Shown: in pieces, positions 7,757 through 16,033 of the stretch
Layout of the letters: each line of letters opens with the position of its first letter
How positions within the stretch are numbered: the first letter of the stretch is position 1
Source: Gemmatimonadaceae bacterium
GTDB lineage: Bacteria > Gemmatimonadota > Gemmatimonadetes > Gemmatimonadales > Gemmatimonadaceae
Assembly (NCBI GenBank): GCA_013697785.1
Contig: JACCWE010000041.1
Coordinates: 1-33,395, forward strand
DNA: 33,395 bases
Direction: 5' to 3'
The notes under the pieces: generated by a model
Told to the model about the DNA's origin: nothing
The model's database searches: none
What the model saw: only the letters and a program-made list of their open reading frames with translations
Made by a program: the position numbers and the translations under genes

Positions 7757-8881
7757 CTAGAAGGTGAATGCGAGAGAGGTGACGATTGCGACGTCGTGCT
7801 TCGAAAGCGCATCATCGCTCGACTGATCGGGGAAGAGCGGGTCGTGCGCGCCGAGGAACTTCACCTCGCTCCGCCAGAGAAGCCTGGGCATCGGCGCGAT
7901 GTCGATTCCGAGCGATGCGCCGGTTGCTTCGAGCCCGTAGGGATGGCCGGTGGTGACGATGAACTGATCCGGGTCGGAATATCCTTCGACGCGTGCGGCG
8001 AGTGCGACGCGCGGCGCGACCTGGTAGCGCGCGACGAGCGCGTAGCCGTTCCAGAAACCAGTGCCGTCGCCATCGGAGTGCTTCTGCGTGCCGACGTCGA
8101 GCGTGCCGCGCAGCTGCAGCTTGCTCGTGACACCGACGGTCGCAATCACCTCGTTGAAGGTGCGGAGGCGCGATGGCATCGAGTCCGGCTGCTCGTTGCC
8201 GACGAAGAGATCGTACGCGAACGAGAGGCCATCGTGCGGCGCGAAGTCGACGCGCGCGCCCGCTGCCTTGCTGCTGTTCGTCTCCGAGATGTTCTGCCAG
8301 CCGTTGATGACGTGGAGCTGCGCCGACCACTTCGGATTGATCGTCCATGTCGCCTTCACGCCGGCCTCGTAGTAGGGCGAGTTGTCGGCGATGAGCGAGC
8401 GCGTGTAGGTCCAGTTGTCACGCGAGATCCAATTCTCGCTGCCGAAGGGAGAGAAGAAGACTCCGCCATCCACCCACACTGCGCTCGATACCTTGTAGCC
8501 CGCCGTGGCCTCCTGAATGTACCGGCTCACATCCGGACCGCTCAGATTCCCGATCCGCGGCTCGGCCGCGTAGTTCGCCTGCACCGAAGTGCCGAATTGG
8601 GCTGCAACTCGCCCGCGCACGCGCGCGCCTGTGAGCGTCGCATCGATGTACGCGAGATTGATGTTGAACTCGTCGTGGCGCGCGGCCTGCGTGGTGAATG
8701 CTCGATCGATGTTGCGGGGACGCCCGAAGTCGTAGGCGAAGTAGCCATCGATGTAGCCGCCGAACGCGACGTGGATCGAGGAGTCGGGGGCCGCAGCCTG
8801 TGCAGCGAGCAATGCCGGCGCCGCGACACTTGAGATTGCCGCAATCAACTGCAGCGTGAGTATCATGATCCTGGCGCTCAT
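7757..8881 (-). CDS. Porin-like outer-membrane beta-barrel in the kdp operon
   Basis: A 374-residue outer-membrane protein. Residues 1-27 are a signal peptide (ends LLAAQA). The mature part is made of alternating amphipathic strands with aromatic girdles, begins HVAFGGYIDGYFAYDFG and ends LAFTF with terminal Phe. The pattern matches the BBP2 beta-barrel porin family, and the length is usual for it. The start ATG shares ATGA with the kdpC stop. The stop is followed by the kdpD N-terminal gene in the same frame. The position inside the pump operon suggests induction under potassium limitation and a role as an outer-membrane route for K+ or another small solute; this is inference. There is no Kdp component of this type in E. 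coli. Confidence 0.85.
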   Translation of the reverse strand: MSARIMILTLQLIAAISSVAAPALLAAQAAAPDSSIHVAFGGYIDGYFAYDFGRPRNIDRAFTTQAARHDEFNINLAYIDATLTGARVRGRVAAQFGTSVQANYAAEPRIGNLSGPDVSRYIQEATAGYKVSSAVWVDGGVFFSPFGSENWISRDNWTYTRSLIADNSPYYEAGVKATWTINPKWSAQLHVINGWQNISETNSSKAAGARVDFAPHDGLSFAYDLFVGNEQPDSMPSRLRTFNEVIATVGVTSKLQLRGTLDVGTQKHSDGDGTGFWNGYALVARYQVAPRVALAARVEGYSDPDQFIVTTGHPYGLEATGASLGIDIAPMPRLLWRSEVKFLGAHDPLFPDQSSDDALSKHDVAIVTSLAFTF

Positions 8882-9495
8882 TGTGCCCCACCCTTCGCGC
8901 GCGGGAATACCGTGTCGAGCGCGAGGTTGAGCTGTAGCACGTTCACCGTCGGATCGCCCAGCACGCCGAGCTGACGCGGCCTGGTGTGCGAGTCGACGAG
9001 CGCACGGACGGAGTCGGCCTGCGCTCCGCGCGCACGCGCGACGCGCGCCACCTGAAGCACGGCATTCGCCGGGGAGATGTCGGGGTCGAGCCCCGATCCC
9101 GACGATGTCACCATGTCCGATGGAATCTGCCCCTTCACTCCGCCATCGAGCTTGACCACGCTGTCGATCGCCTGCGCGACCAGCGTGTCCGCGAGCTTCG
9201 CATCCGTGGGCCCCTTGTTCGTGCCACCGGACGCCGTCGCATCATAGCCGGCGCCCGCCGCCGAGGGGCGCCCGTGAAAATATTCAGCGGAGGCGAACGA
9301 CTGACCGATGAGCGAGCTGCCGATCACTCGACCATTGGCCTTGATTATCGATCCGTTCGCCTGCCGCGGGAACACCAACTGCGCGATCGCGGTAACGACG
9401 GCCGGATACAGCGCCCCGGTGATGACGCACAACACGATCGTCAACACGATCGCCGGCCGAAGCTGCTTGCGCAGCATATTGGTCATGATACTCAT
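8878..9495 (-). CDS. kdpC: Potassium-transporting ATPase subunit C
   Basis: A 205-residue subunit of the KdpFABC K+ pump, anchored by one N-terminal helix (residues about 14-36, [18 protein letters not shown]) with a periplasmic body. Family hallmarks are [19 protein letters not shown], the conserved [11 protein letters not shown] and [17 protein letters not shown]. KdpC raises the ATP affinity and stability of the complex. The length is near the usual 190-200. The ATG overlaps the kdpB stop by four bases (ATGA), and its own stop overlaps the porin start in the same way. All conserved motifs are present and I see no damage. Confidence 0.97.
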   Translation of the reverse strand: MSIMTNMLRKQLRPAIVLTIVLCVITGALYPAVVTAIAQLVFPRQANGSIIKANGRVIGSSLIGQSFASAEYFHGRPSAAGAGYDATASGGTNKGPTDAKLADTLVAQAIDSVVKLDGGVKGQIPSDMVTSSGSGLDPDISPANAVLQVARVARARGAQADSVRALVDSHTRPRQLGVLGDPTVNVLQLNLALDTVFPRAKGGAQ

Positions 9496-11573
9496 ACGAG
9501 CCTCGTGAGAACCAGAAGGACGTCGAGCAGCTTGATGCCCACGAAGGGTACCACGAGCCCACCAACGCCGTAGATGAGCAGGTTGCGCCGCAGAATCACC
9601 GCCGCGCTCGCGGGGCGATAACGAACTCCGCGCAGCGCCAGCGGGATCAGCGCAATGATGATGAGCGCATTGAAGATCACGCTCGCGAGAATCGCCGACT
9701 GCGGCGAGTGCAGACGCATCACGTTGAGCGCGTTGAGCGCCGGATACGTGACCGCGAACATCGCCGGGATGATCGCGAAATACTTCGCGACGTCGTTCGC
9801 GATCGAGAACGTGGTGAGCGAGCCACGCGTCATCAGGAGCTGCTTCCCGATCTCCACGATCTCGATCAGCTTCGTCGGATTCGAGTCGAGGTCCACCATG
9901 TTGCCGGCTTCTTTGGCCGCCTGCGTGCCGCTGTTCATCGACACACCGACATCGGCCTGCGCGAGCGCAGGCGCGTCATTCGTGCCGTCGCCCGTCATCG
10001 CCACGAGCTTTCCGCCACTCTGCTCCCGGCGAATCAAAGCCATCTTGTCCTCCGGCTTCGCCTCGGCCAGGAAGTCATCGACCCCGGCTTCCTGCGCGAT
10101 CGCCGCCGCAGTGAGCGGGTTGTCACCGGTGATCATGATCGTGCGAATTCCCATCGCGCGCAGCCGGTCGAAGCGCTCGCGCATTCCGCCCTTCACGACA
10201 TCCTTGAGATAGACCACACCCAGCGTGCGCGCCTTCGCACCGACGCACTCGGCGACCACCAGAGGCGTGCCGCCGATCTTCGCGATGCGCTCGACCTGTC
10301 CCTGCAGCTCAGGCGGGATCGATCCGCCGTTCTCGCGCACCCACTTCGCGACGGAGTCACCTGCGCCCTTTCGAAGCTGGAGCCCGCCCATGTTCACGCC
10401 GCTCATTCGCGTCGACGCGCTGAACGGCACGAATTCCATTTCGTGCGGACGCTCCGGCGTGCCGCCATCGTCCGCGAGTGAGCGGCCGCGAAGACCGAAC
10501 TGCGTTTTGGCGAGCACCACGATGCTGCGTCCCTCCGGAGTCTCGTCCGGGAGCGAGGCGAGCTGCGCGCGATCGGCGAGCTCCTCGAGCGTGACGCCCG
10601 CCACGGGCACGAACTCCACTGCCTGGCGATTGCCGAGAGTGATCGTGCCCGTCTTGTCGAGCAGCAGCGTATTCACATCGCCGGCCGCCTCGACCGCGCG
10701 ACCGCTCATCGCGATCACGTTCTGCTGTATCATGCGATCCATCCCGGCGATGCCGATGGCCGAGAGCAGGCCGCCTATCGTCGTGGGGATGAGGCAGACG
10801 AGTAGGGCCACCAGCACTGGCAGGGCGACGGAGCCGCCCGAGTAGATCGCGAACGGCTGCAGCGTCGCCACCGCGAGCAGGAAGATGATCGTGAGCCCCG
10901 AGAGAAGAATCGTCAGCGCGATCTCGTTCGGCGTCTTCTGCCGCGACGCACCCTCGACGAGCGCGATCATTCGATCGATGAACGTCTCGCCGGGATTCGC
11001 GGTGATGCGGATGACGAGGAAGTCGGAGAGCACCTTCGTCCCTCCGGTCACAGCCGAGCGATCGCCGCCCGCCTCGCGGATCACCGGCGCGGACTCGCCG
11101 GTGATCGCCGACTCATCCACGCTCGCTACGCCTTCGGTCACCTCGCCATCGCCGGGGATGATGTCGCCAGGCGTGCAGATGACGAAATCGCCGCTCCGGA
11201 GCGATGTCCCCGACACGAGCTCGCTCGAGAGATGGTCCGCGGGATCCTCGAGCTTCTTCGCGTGCGTCTCGGTGCGCGCCTTTCTGAGCGAGTCCGCCTG
11301 TGCCTTGCCGCGCCCTTCGGCCATCGCCTCAGCGAAGTTCGCGAATAAAACGGTGAACCAGAGCCAGATAGCTATCTGAATGGTGAAGCCGCTGCCGCCG
11401 CGATGTGCTACGGCATCGATGATAAGCACGACCGTCGTGAGCACACTGCCGAGCAGCACTACGAACATCACCGGATTCCGCACCATGTGCCGCGGCGAGA
11501 GCTTGCCGAACGATTCGCGGATGGCGCGGAGGACGATCGGCTTGTCGAACAGGGGGCGCTTTTTGGAAGTCAT
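9492..11573 (-). CDS. kdpB: Potassium-transporting ATPase ATP-binding subunit B
   Basis: A 693-residue P-type ATPase (class IA) that hydrolyses ATP to drive K+ import through KdpA. The phosphorylated Asp306 sits in DKTGT. The actuator TGES loop is present (DESAITGES; its Ser is the site of inhibitory phosphorylation in E. coli). The nucleotide-binding loop is KGAGD, and the hinge motif is [18 protein letters not shown]. Membrane helices lie at about 35-85, 215-275 and in the last 110 residues. The ATG immediately follows the kdpA stop (TAAATG). It is intact and of normal length. Confidence 0.98.
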   Translation of the reverse strand: MTSKKRPLFDKPIVLRAIRESFGKLSPRHMVRNPVMFVVLLGSVLTTVVLIIDAVAHRGGSGFTIQIAIWLWFTVLFANFAEAMAEGRGKAQADSLRKARTETHAKKLEDPADHLSSELVSGTSLRSGDFVICTPGDIIPGDGEVTEGVASVDESAITGESAPVIREAGGDRSAVTGGTKVLSDFLVIRITANPGETFIDRMIALVEGASRQKTPNEIALTILLSGLTIIFLLAVATLQPFAIYSGGSVALPVLVALLVCLIPTTIGGLLSAIGIAGMDRMIQQNVIAMSGRAVEAAGDVNTLLLDKTGTITLGNRQAVEFVPVAGVTLEELADRAQLASLPDETPEGRSIVVLAKTQFGLRGRSLADDGGTPERPHEMEFVPFSASTRMSGVNMGGLQLRKGAGDSVAKWVRENGGSIPPELQGQVERIAKIGGTPLVVAECVGAKARTLGVVYLKDVVKGGMRERFDRLRAMGIRTIMITGDNPLTAAAIAQEAGVDDFLAEAKPEDKMALIRREQSGGKLVAMTGDGTNDAPALAQADVGVSMNSGTQAAKEAGNMVDLDSNPTKLIEIVEIGKQLLMTRGSLTTFSIANDVAKYFAIIPAMFAVTYPALNALNVMRLHSPQSAILASVIFNALIIIALIPLALRGVRYRPASAAVILRRNLLIYGVGGLVVPFVGIKLLDVLLVLTRLV

Positions 11574-13289
11574 TTAGAACACCCTCCCGGCCAGCATCGA
11601 GAGGTGCTCGACAATCGGTCCGAGTGCGAGTGCCGGGAAAAAGGTGAGTGCGCCGACGATCACGATCACGCCGATGAGCAGCGTGACGAACAGCGGGCCC
11701 GTGACGGGGAAGGTCCCCGTGCTAGGCGGTGCGATCTTCTTCGCAGAGAGGAAGCCGCCCAGCGCGATCATCGGAACGACGAGCGCGAAGCGGCCAAAGA
11801 GCATCGTGATGCCAACGAGCGTGTTGTAGTAGTAGCTGCTCCCTGTAAGACCGGCGAACGCGCTACCATTGTTGCCGGCGGCAGAACTAAAGGCGTAGAG
11901 CACCTCCGAGAGCCCGTGCGGCCCCGAGTTGTTGAGCCCCTTGAGCCCGTCCGGAAGCACCACGGACGCCGCGGCGCCGAGGAGAATCAGTGCGGGGAGC
12001 GCGAGCACGTAGAGCATCGCCATCTGCACCTCGGGCGCCTGGATCTTCTTGCCGAGGTATTCGGGTGTTCGCCCGACCATGAGGCCGGCGATGAAGACGG
12101 TGAGCACCACCATGATCAACATGCCATACAGGCCGGAGCCCACTCCGCCGAAGATCAGCTCACCGAGCTGGATGTTGACGAGCGGAACCATCCCGCCGAT
12201 CGGCGTAAAGGAGTCGTGCATCGAGTTGACCGCGCCGCACGACGCATCGGTGGTGACGGTTGCGAAGAGCGCGGAGCTCGCGATGCCGAAGCGAGCTTCC
12301 TTCCCCTCCATGTTGCCGCCGTAGTTGGTCGCGCTCTCGTCGACGTCGACGCCCCGAGCGGCATGAATGGGATTTCCGCGTGCCTCGGCCCAGTACGCCG
12401 CCGTCGTGCCGACTGCGAAGAGCACGAACATCGCGGCCCACAGCGCCCAGCCGTGCTTCGCGTTCTTCACCATCCGGCCGAAGGTGTACGTGAGCGCGGC
12501 AGGGATCGCGAAGATCGCGACCATTTGCCAGAGATTCGCGAGTGGCGTGGGATTCTCGAATGGGTGCGAGGAGTTCGCGTTGAAGAAACCGCCGCCGTTC
12601 GTGCCGAGCTGCTTGATCGCCTCCTGGCTCGCGACGGGGCCCATAGCGATTACCTGCTTCGCACCCTCGAGGGTCGATGCGGTGAGGTAAGCACTGAAGT
12701 TCTGGATTGCGCCCTGCTGCACGAGCGCGAGCGCCATCACAATGGAGAGCGGCAGGAGCAGGTAGAGCATTCCGCGCACGAGATCGACCCAGAAATTGCC
12801 GAGCTTCCCGGCTGAGCGCTGTGCGATGCCGCGCGCGAGTGCGATCGCTCCACACATTCCCACCGCTGCGGAAGCGAAGTTGTGGAATGCCAGCTGCGTC
12901 ATTTGCGAGAAGTACGACATCGTCGACTCGCCGGCGTACGATTGCCAGTCCGTGTTCGACGTAAACGACGCCGCCGTCTCGAACGACTGATGGTCAGTCA
13001 CCGCTGCGAGATGCTGCGGATTGAGCGGCAGCACGTGCTGCAGGCGAAGCGCTACGTACGTCAGCAGCATCGACGCGAGGCTGAAGAACATCAGGCTCGC
13101 GGCGTAGCGCGTCCAATGCTGATTCTCCGCCGGATCGACGCCACTCGCCTTATAGATCACGCGCTCGATCGGGCGCAGCCAACCGGCCGTGCCGTCGAAG
13201 ACACGCAGGATGTAGATGCCGAGGGGCTTCGTGAGCGCGAGGACGAGCGCTGAGAAGAGCGCGATCTGAAACCAGCCATTCGCTGTCAT
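11574..13289 (-). CDS. kdpA: Potassium-transporting ATPase channel-like subunit A
   Basis: A 571-residue inner-membrane subunit that selects and binds K+. Four pore-loop segments are recognisable: WQSYAGESTMSYFSQM, TNGGGFFNANSSHPFENPT, SCGAVNSMHDSFTPIGG and AAGNNGSAFAG, matching the selectivity-filter repeats of the superfamily of K+ transporters. The GRTPEYLGKKI segment is typical of KdpA. The length is usual (about 560). The start ATG is one base after the kdpF stop, and the stop abuts kdpB. There are no broken motifs. Confidence 0.98.
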   Translation of the reverse strand: MTANGWFQIALFSALVLALTKPLGIYILRVFDGTAGWLRPIERVIYKASGVDPAENQHWTRYAASLMFFSLASMLLTYVALRLQHVLPLNPQHLAAVTDHQSFETAASFTSNTDWQSYAGESTMSYFSQMTQLAFHNFASAAVGMCGAIALARGIAQRSAGKLGNFWVDLVRGMLYLLLPLSIVMALALVQQGAIQNFSAYLTASTLEGAKQVIAMGPVASQEAIKQLGTNGGGFFNANSSHPFENPTPLANLWQMVAIFAIPAALTYTFGRMVKNAKHGWALWAAMFVLFAVGTTAAYWAEARGNPIHAARGVDVDESATNYGGNMEGKEARFGIASSALFATVTTDASCGAVNSMHDSFTPIGGMVPLVNIQLGELIFGGVGSGLYGMLIMVVLTVFIAGLMVGRTPEYLGKKIQAPEVQMAMLYVLALPALILLGAAASVVLPDGLKGLNNSGPHGLSEVLYAFSSAAGNNGSAFAGLTGSSYYYNTLVGITMLFGRFALVVPMIALGGFLSAKKIAPPSTGTFPVTGPLFVTLLIGVIVIVGALTFFPALALGPIVEHLSMLAGRVF

Positions 13290-13290
13290 C

Positions 13291-13380
13291 TCAGAAGCGC
13301 TCCGGACGCAGCAACGAGTACACGAGGTACACGAGCACTGCGGCCGCGATGATCGCAGCGGCGATCGACTCGATCGTCAT
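13291..13380 (-). CDS. kdpF: Potassium-transporting ATPase small subunit F
   Basis: A 29-residue single-helix peptide, MTIESIAAAIIAAAVLVYLV then YSLLRPERF. A hydrophobic helix ending in the L-x-x-PE(R/K)F tail is the usual KdpF signature; in E. coli KdpF stabilises the complex. The start ATG overlaps the stop of the upstream 38-codon gene (ATGA), and its TGA is one base before the kdpA start. A longer reading frame continues upstream to 13554, but that extension is arginine/histidine-rich shadow sequence from the other frame and is not likely to be translated. Confidence 0.92.
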   Translation of the reverse strand: MTIESIAAAIIAAAVLVYLVYSLLRPERF

Positions 13381-13493
13381 GCGTCCTCCGCGTCCGCGTC
13401 GGTGCCCGCGCCGAGCGATGCGCAGCCCGCTATGTAAGCGACCATGAGCGTGAAGAAGACGATGGTGCCGCAAATATAGAGCAGGTCGTACAT
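13377..13493 (-). CDS. 38-residue membrane peptide at head of kdp operon
   Basis: A short gene from ATG 13491-13493 to TGA 13377-13379, preceded by an excellent ribosome-binding site (GGAGG, 5 bases upstream). The product begins MYDLLYICGTIVFFTLMVAY, then IAGCASL, then an acidic tail (GTDADAEDA): one transmembrane helix with a small-residue/Cys end. Its stop overlaps the kdpF start (ATGA), so it is the first gene of the pump operon. From memory, similar short peptides with an A-Y-x-x-GC pattern precede kdpF in other phyla, usually unannotated. I infer an accessory subunit or assembly factor of the Kdp complex; no function is shown. Confidence 0.75.
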   Translation of the reverse strand: MYDLLYICGTIVFFTLMVAYIAGCASLGAGTDADAEDA

Positions 13494-13552
13494 GAATTCC
13501 TCCATCAAAAGCCCCATCTGGCGGGGCACGTGTGGAGGGTACGGCGATAGGC

Positions 13553-13603
13553 ATTAAGGCGGCGTGAAAATCACGCTGCCAAGGGATGAAAATTTCATGA
13601 AAA
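13553..13603 (-). promoter_or_regulatory. Candidate kdp promoter with three phased KdpE-type repeats
   Basis: Reading the reverse strand, TTTTCA occurs at 13603-13597 (TTTTCAT), 13592-13586 (TTTTCAT) and 13570-13564 (TTTTCAC). The offsets are 11 and 22 bases, so all three face one side of the helix. TTGGCA (13582-13577) and CTTAAT (13558-13553), 18 bases apart, form a plausible -35/-10 pair, putting two repeats just upstream of -35 and one in the spacer. Tandem direct repeats with 10-11 base spacing are typical of OmpR/KdpE-family response regulators. The third repeat lies in a palindrome, GCGTGA-AAA-TCACGC (13562-13576). The assignment to KdpE is inferred from location. Confidence 0.5.
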
Positions 13604-13626
13604 CGAAATTCGCGGGTGTTGCAGAG

Positions 13627-15198
13627 CTATACGCGCGCTGAACTGTCCTCGATCACCGGCGCGTCCGCTGCCGGGAGCTCGAAGGTGAACACGCTTCCGC
13701 CGCCGGAGCGCGCTGCGTAGCTCACCGATCCGCCTTGCGCCTCCGCGAGCCCGCGCGCTATCGCGAGCCCGAGTCCGGCGCCGCCTGCATCGGGACGCGT
13801 GCCGGCCGGTCGATAGAACGGCTCGTAGATGAGCGAGTCCTCCCCGTCGGGAACTCCCGGGCCTCGGTCGAGTACCTCGAACGCGAGCCGGTCGCCGCGT
13901 CGCGCAACCGAGAGCTCGACCGTCGTATCGGCCGGCGAGTACTTGAGCGCGTTCTCGATCAGGTTCACGAGCACGCGAACCGATTGCACGAGATCGAAAC
14001 GTCCGAGCAAGAGCGGCGCCCCATCGGCCACGATCACGCGGAGATCGCGATGCTCGAGGGCGCCGCCGAGCCGCTGTCGGGCTGCGGCCACGAGCTCCTC
14101 CGCTGCATTGAGCTCCGTGCGCATCGGCATCGCATTCGCGGCGATGTGCGAGAGGTCGAGGAGATCCGAGACGAAGCGCGACAGCCGGTCCGCCTCTTCC
14201 TCGATCGAGCGTGCATCTGCATCGCCGCCAGCCGCGAGCCGATGGGCGAGTGCCTTGATCGTCGTCAGCGGCGTACGCAGATCGTGCGACACGGTGGCGA
14301 TCAGCGCCGACTTGAGCGCGTCGGCCTGACGAAACGCCTCCGCTCGCTCGGCCACCGCCACGAGCCGCACGCGCTCGACGCCCAGGGCAGCATAGTACGA
14401 GAGCGCGCGCAGAAAGGCGCGCTGCTCGGCGTGAAGCTCGATCTGCTCGCGATTCATGATTCGGAGCACGCCGACCATTCGCTCTCGCGCCAGGAGCGGA
14501 ACGAGCAGCACGCGTACGTCGCCTTGCGAGAGCCACGGATCTCCTTCCGCCTCCCACCCCCTGCTGCCGACCTGCGAGGTGTGATCTCCGCGCATCACGG
14601 CTGGCAAGCCGCGCTCGGCTACCCACTCCGTCAATCCATCGGCGGTGAGATCGTTGCTCGAGGTCTCGGCGGGTGTTGCACCCGCGCGCGCGAGCAGCGC
14701 GAGCGATTCGCCTTGCTGCGCGAGGATGTCGCAGCGATCGACGGCGAGCGCTGAGCGGATCACCTCCGCGATCGCATCGAGCGCCTCAGTGGCCACGCCG
14801 GCGTTCAACGTCTCGGCGCCGAGAATCGAGAGTCGCTCGATCTCGCCGGCGCGTCGCTGCGCGGAGATCGTGCGCTCCTGCGCTCGATTCAACAGCTGCG
14901 TTGCCACGAGGCTGGTGATGAGAAAGGAGAGAAGCACCAGCCAGTCGAGCGGATTGCGGACGGCGAGCGTGCCGTAGGGCGGAAGAAAGAGTGCGTCGAA
15001 CGAGAAGAAGGCGAGGGTAGCGAGCGAGAGCCCGACTGCGCGCCCGCCCGTCGCGCTGCCTCCGAGCACCAGCACGAGGTAGAGCAGAGCGATGTGCGCC
15101 TTGTCGAGCTGATCGCGCAGCAGAGACATCGCGAGCGTCGTGATTACGAGCGCCGCGAGCCAACCGACCCACAATCCTGCCCTTGATAGCGGCCGCAC
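13627..15198 (-). CDS. KdpD C-terminal half: membrane sensor histidine kinase
   Basis: About 523 residues. Four membrane helices of the DUF4118 type (TLAFFSFDALFLPP is the KdpD hallmark) are followed by a GAF domain, HisKA with IATVSHDLRTPLTTIKAL (acceptor His), and HATPase with N-box NLIENALKYSP, DRGPGVP, YEPFYRP and GAGLGLAIARGLAEAQGG. This is the complete transmitter half of KdpD lacking the N-terminal KdpD/Usp input, which is encoded separately at 6566-7747. GTG 15198 is chosen because AGGAG lies 10 bases upstream; GTG 15222 in the same frame would add eight residues but has no ribosome-binding site. It should phosphorylate the KdpE encoded two genes upstream. Confidence 0.9.
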   Translation of the reverse strand: MRPLSRAGLWVGWLAALVITTLAMSLLRDQLDKAHIALLYLVLVLGGSATGGRAVGLSLATLAFFSFDALFLPPYGTLAVRNPLDWLVLLSFLITSLVATQLLNRAQERTISAQRRAGEIERLSILGAETLNAGVATEALDAIAEVIRSALAVDRCDILAQQGESLALLARAGATPAETSSNDLTADGLTEWVAERGLPAVMRGDHTSQVGSRGWEAEGDPWLSQGDVRVLLVPLLARERMVGVLRIMNREQIELHAEQRAFLRALSYYAALGVERVRLVAVAERAEAFRQADALKSALIATVSHDLRTPLTTIKALAHRLAAGGDADARSIEEEADRLSRFVSDLLDLSHIAANAMPMRTELNAAEELVAAARQRLGGALEHRDLRVIVADGAPLLLGRFDLVQSVRVLVNLIENALKYSPADTTVELSVARRGDRLAFEVLDRGPGVPDGEDSLIYEPFYRPAGTRPDAGGAGLGLAIARGLAEAQGGSVSYAARSGGGSVFTFELPAADAPVIEDSSARV

Positions 15199-15232
15199 CT
15201 TGATGGCTCTCCTGCCGTACACGGAAACGATC

Positions 15233-16033
15233 TTATGCGCTGAAGATCCGCGGCTCGGATAGCTGCTGCTGCACCCAATGCCAGACGCCGGCGTGAAAGG
15301 CCAGCGTCGCTATCGTCGCGACGAGGAATGTCGCGGCGATGGTCCAGCTTCCGATCGCGACGCCCACCACGATCACGAAGATGGCGAACGAGAACAACCC
15401 CTTGAGCAGTCCTCGCAGATACTGACTCACCGCCTCCACGCGCTCGTGGCGATGGATGAAGGCGACCAGAATGAGCGAGGTGATTGGAAATGGAGTGAGA
15501 AGTCCGGAGACGCGCGGTCCGGCCGCGCTCGAAATCGCGGCGAGCGCCCACACCAGCGAGGCGGCAAGCGCAATTCGCACCGGAAGCTCCCAAACCGCCG
15601 GCCGGCCGCCTCGCACGAGCGATGAAGCGGGCGGCATCAGGCGAAGGGCGATGGCGAGCGCGGCGCAGGCGACGAGAAAGGCCCAGCCAATGGACGGAAC
15701 ACGCAGCTGTTGCAGCGCCCACGAGCTCGCGAGGAATGCACCGCACGCGAGCGCGCTGCTTCCGGCCCATCCGACGCGGCGCGCCGACCAGGCGTACGCG
15801 AGGGCGAACGCGCAAAGCGAGACGACCGCCAGGAGTGCGCCGAGGCACGCCTGCGCGGCAAAGGCAGCTCCGCGCTCGAGAGCATAGGTGAGCACGATCG
15901 GGCCGGAGATGAGCGGAAGAGCAATGAACCATCCGCCCGCCGCCACTCCCCAGCGCTTCCCAATGAGGCTCGCGATAGCCACCAGCATGGGCGCCGCGAC
16001 CATTCCGATCGCCGTGTGCGAAGTGATCGTCAC
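15233..16033 (-). CDS. Eight-helix membrane protein between kdpE and kdpD
   Basis: A 266-residue very hydrophobic inner-membrane protein. Start GTG 16033 overlaps the kdpE stop (GTGA), so they are coupled; the open frame reaches 16255 but that part is kdpE shadow. About eight helices form two similar halves. The stretch ALPLISGPIVLTYALERGAA in the first half matches TPFPITSLILVAFIHRHERV in the second, each followed by a small-residue-rich helix pair (CLGALLAVVSLCAFALAY and LRGLLKGLFSFAIFVIVV). The LLTPFPITS segment with a following loop recalls GlpM/DUF3147-type membrane proteins, but I am unsure. Its place inside the two-component operon suggests a link to potassium or turgor sensing, which is inference. 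Confidence 0.75.
   Translation of the reverse strand: MTITSHTAIGMVAAPMLVAIASLIGKRWGVAAGGWFIALPLISGPIVLTYALERGAAFAAQACLGALLAVVSLCAFALAYAWSARRVGWAGSSALACGAFLASSWALQQLRVPSIGWAFLVACAALAIALRLMPPASSLVRGGRPAVWELPVRIALAASLVWALAAISSAAGPRVSGLLTPFPITSLILVAFIHRHERVEAVSQYLRGLLKGLFSFAIFVIVVGVAIGSWTIAATFLVATIATLAFHAGVWHWVQQQLSEPRIFSA

Noticed and set aside
7757-7759. Readthrough of the porin TAG to make a porin-KdpD fusion (same frame)
   Set aside because: The barrel ends in the normal terminal Phe and the KdpD half is cytoplasmic; coupling by an overlapping ribosome-binding site explains the arrangement.
11403-12815. 470-codon forward open frame opposite kdpA/kdpB
   Set aside because: Same antisense artefact; the reverse strand encodes intact KdpA and KdpB motifs.
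13291-13554. 87-codon version of kdpF
   Set aside because: The upstream extension is His/Arg-rich shadow of the 38-residue peptide gene, while the ATG at 13380 gives a standard 29-residue KdpF coupled by ATGA.
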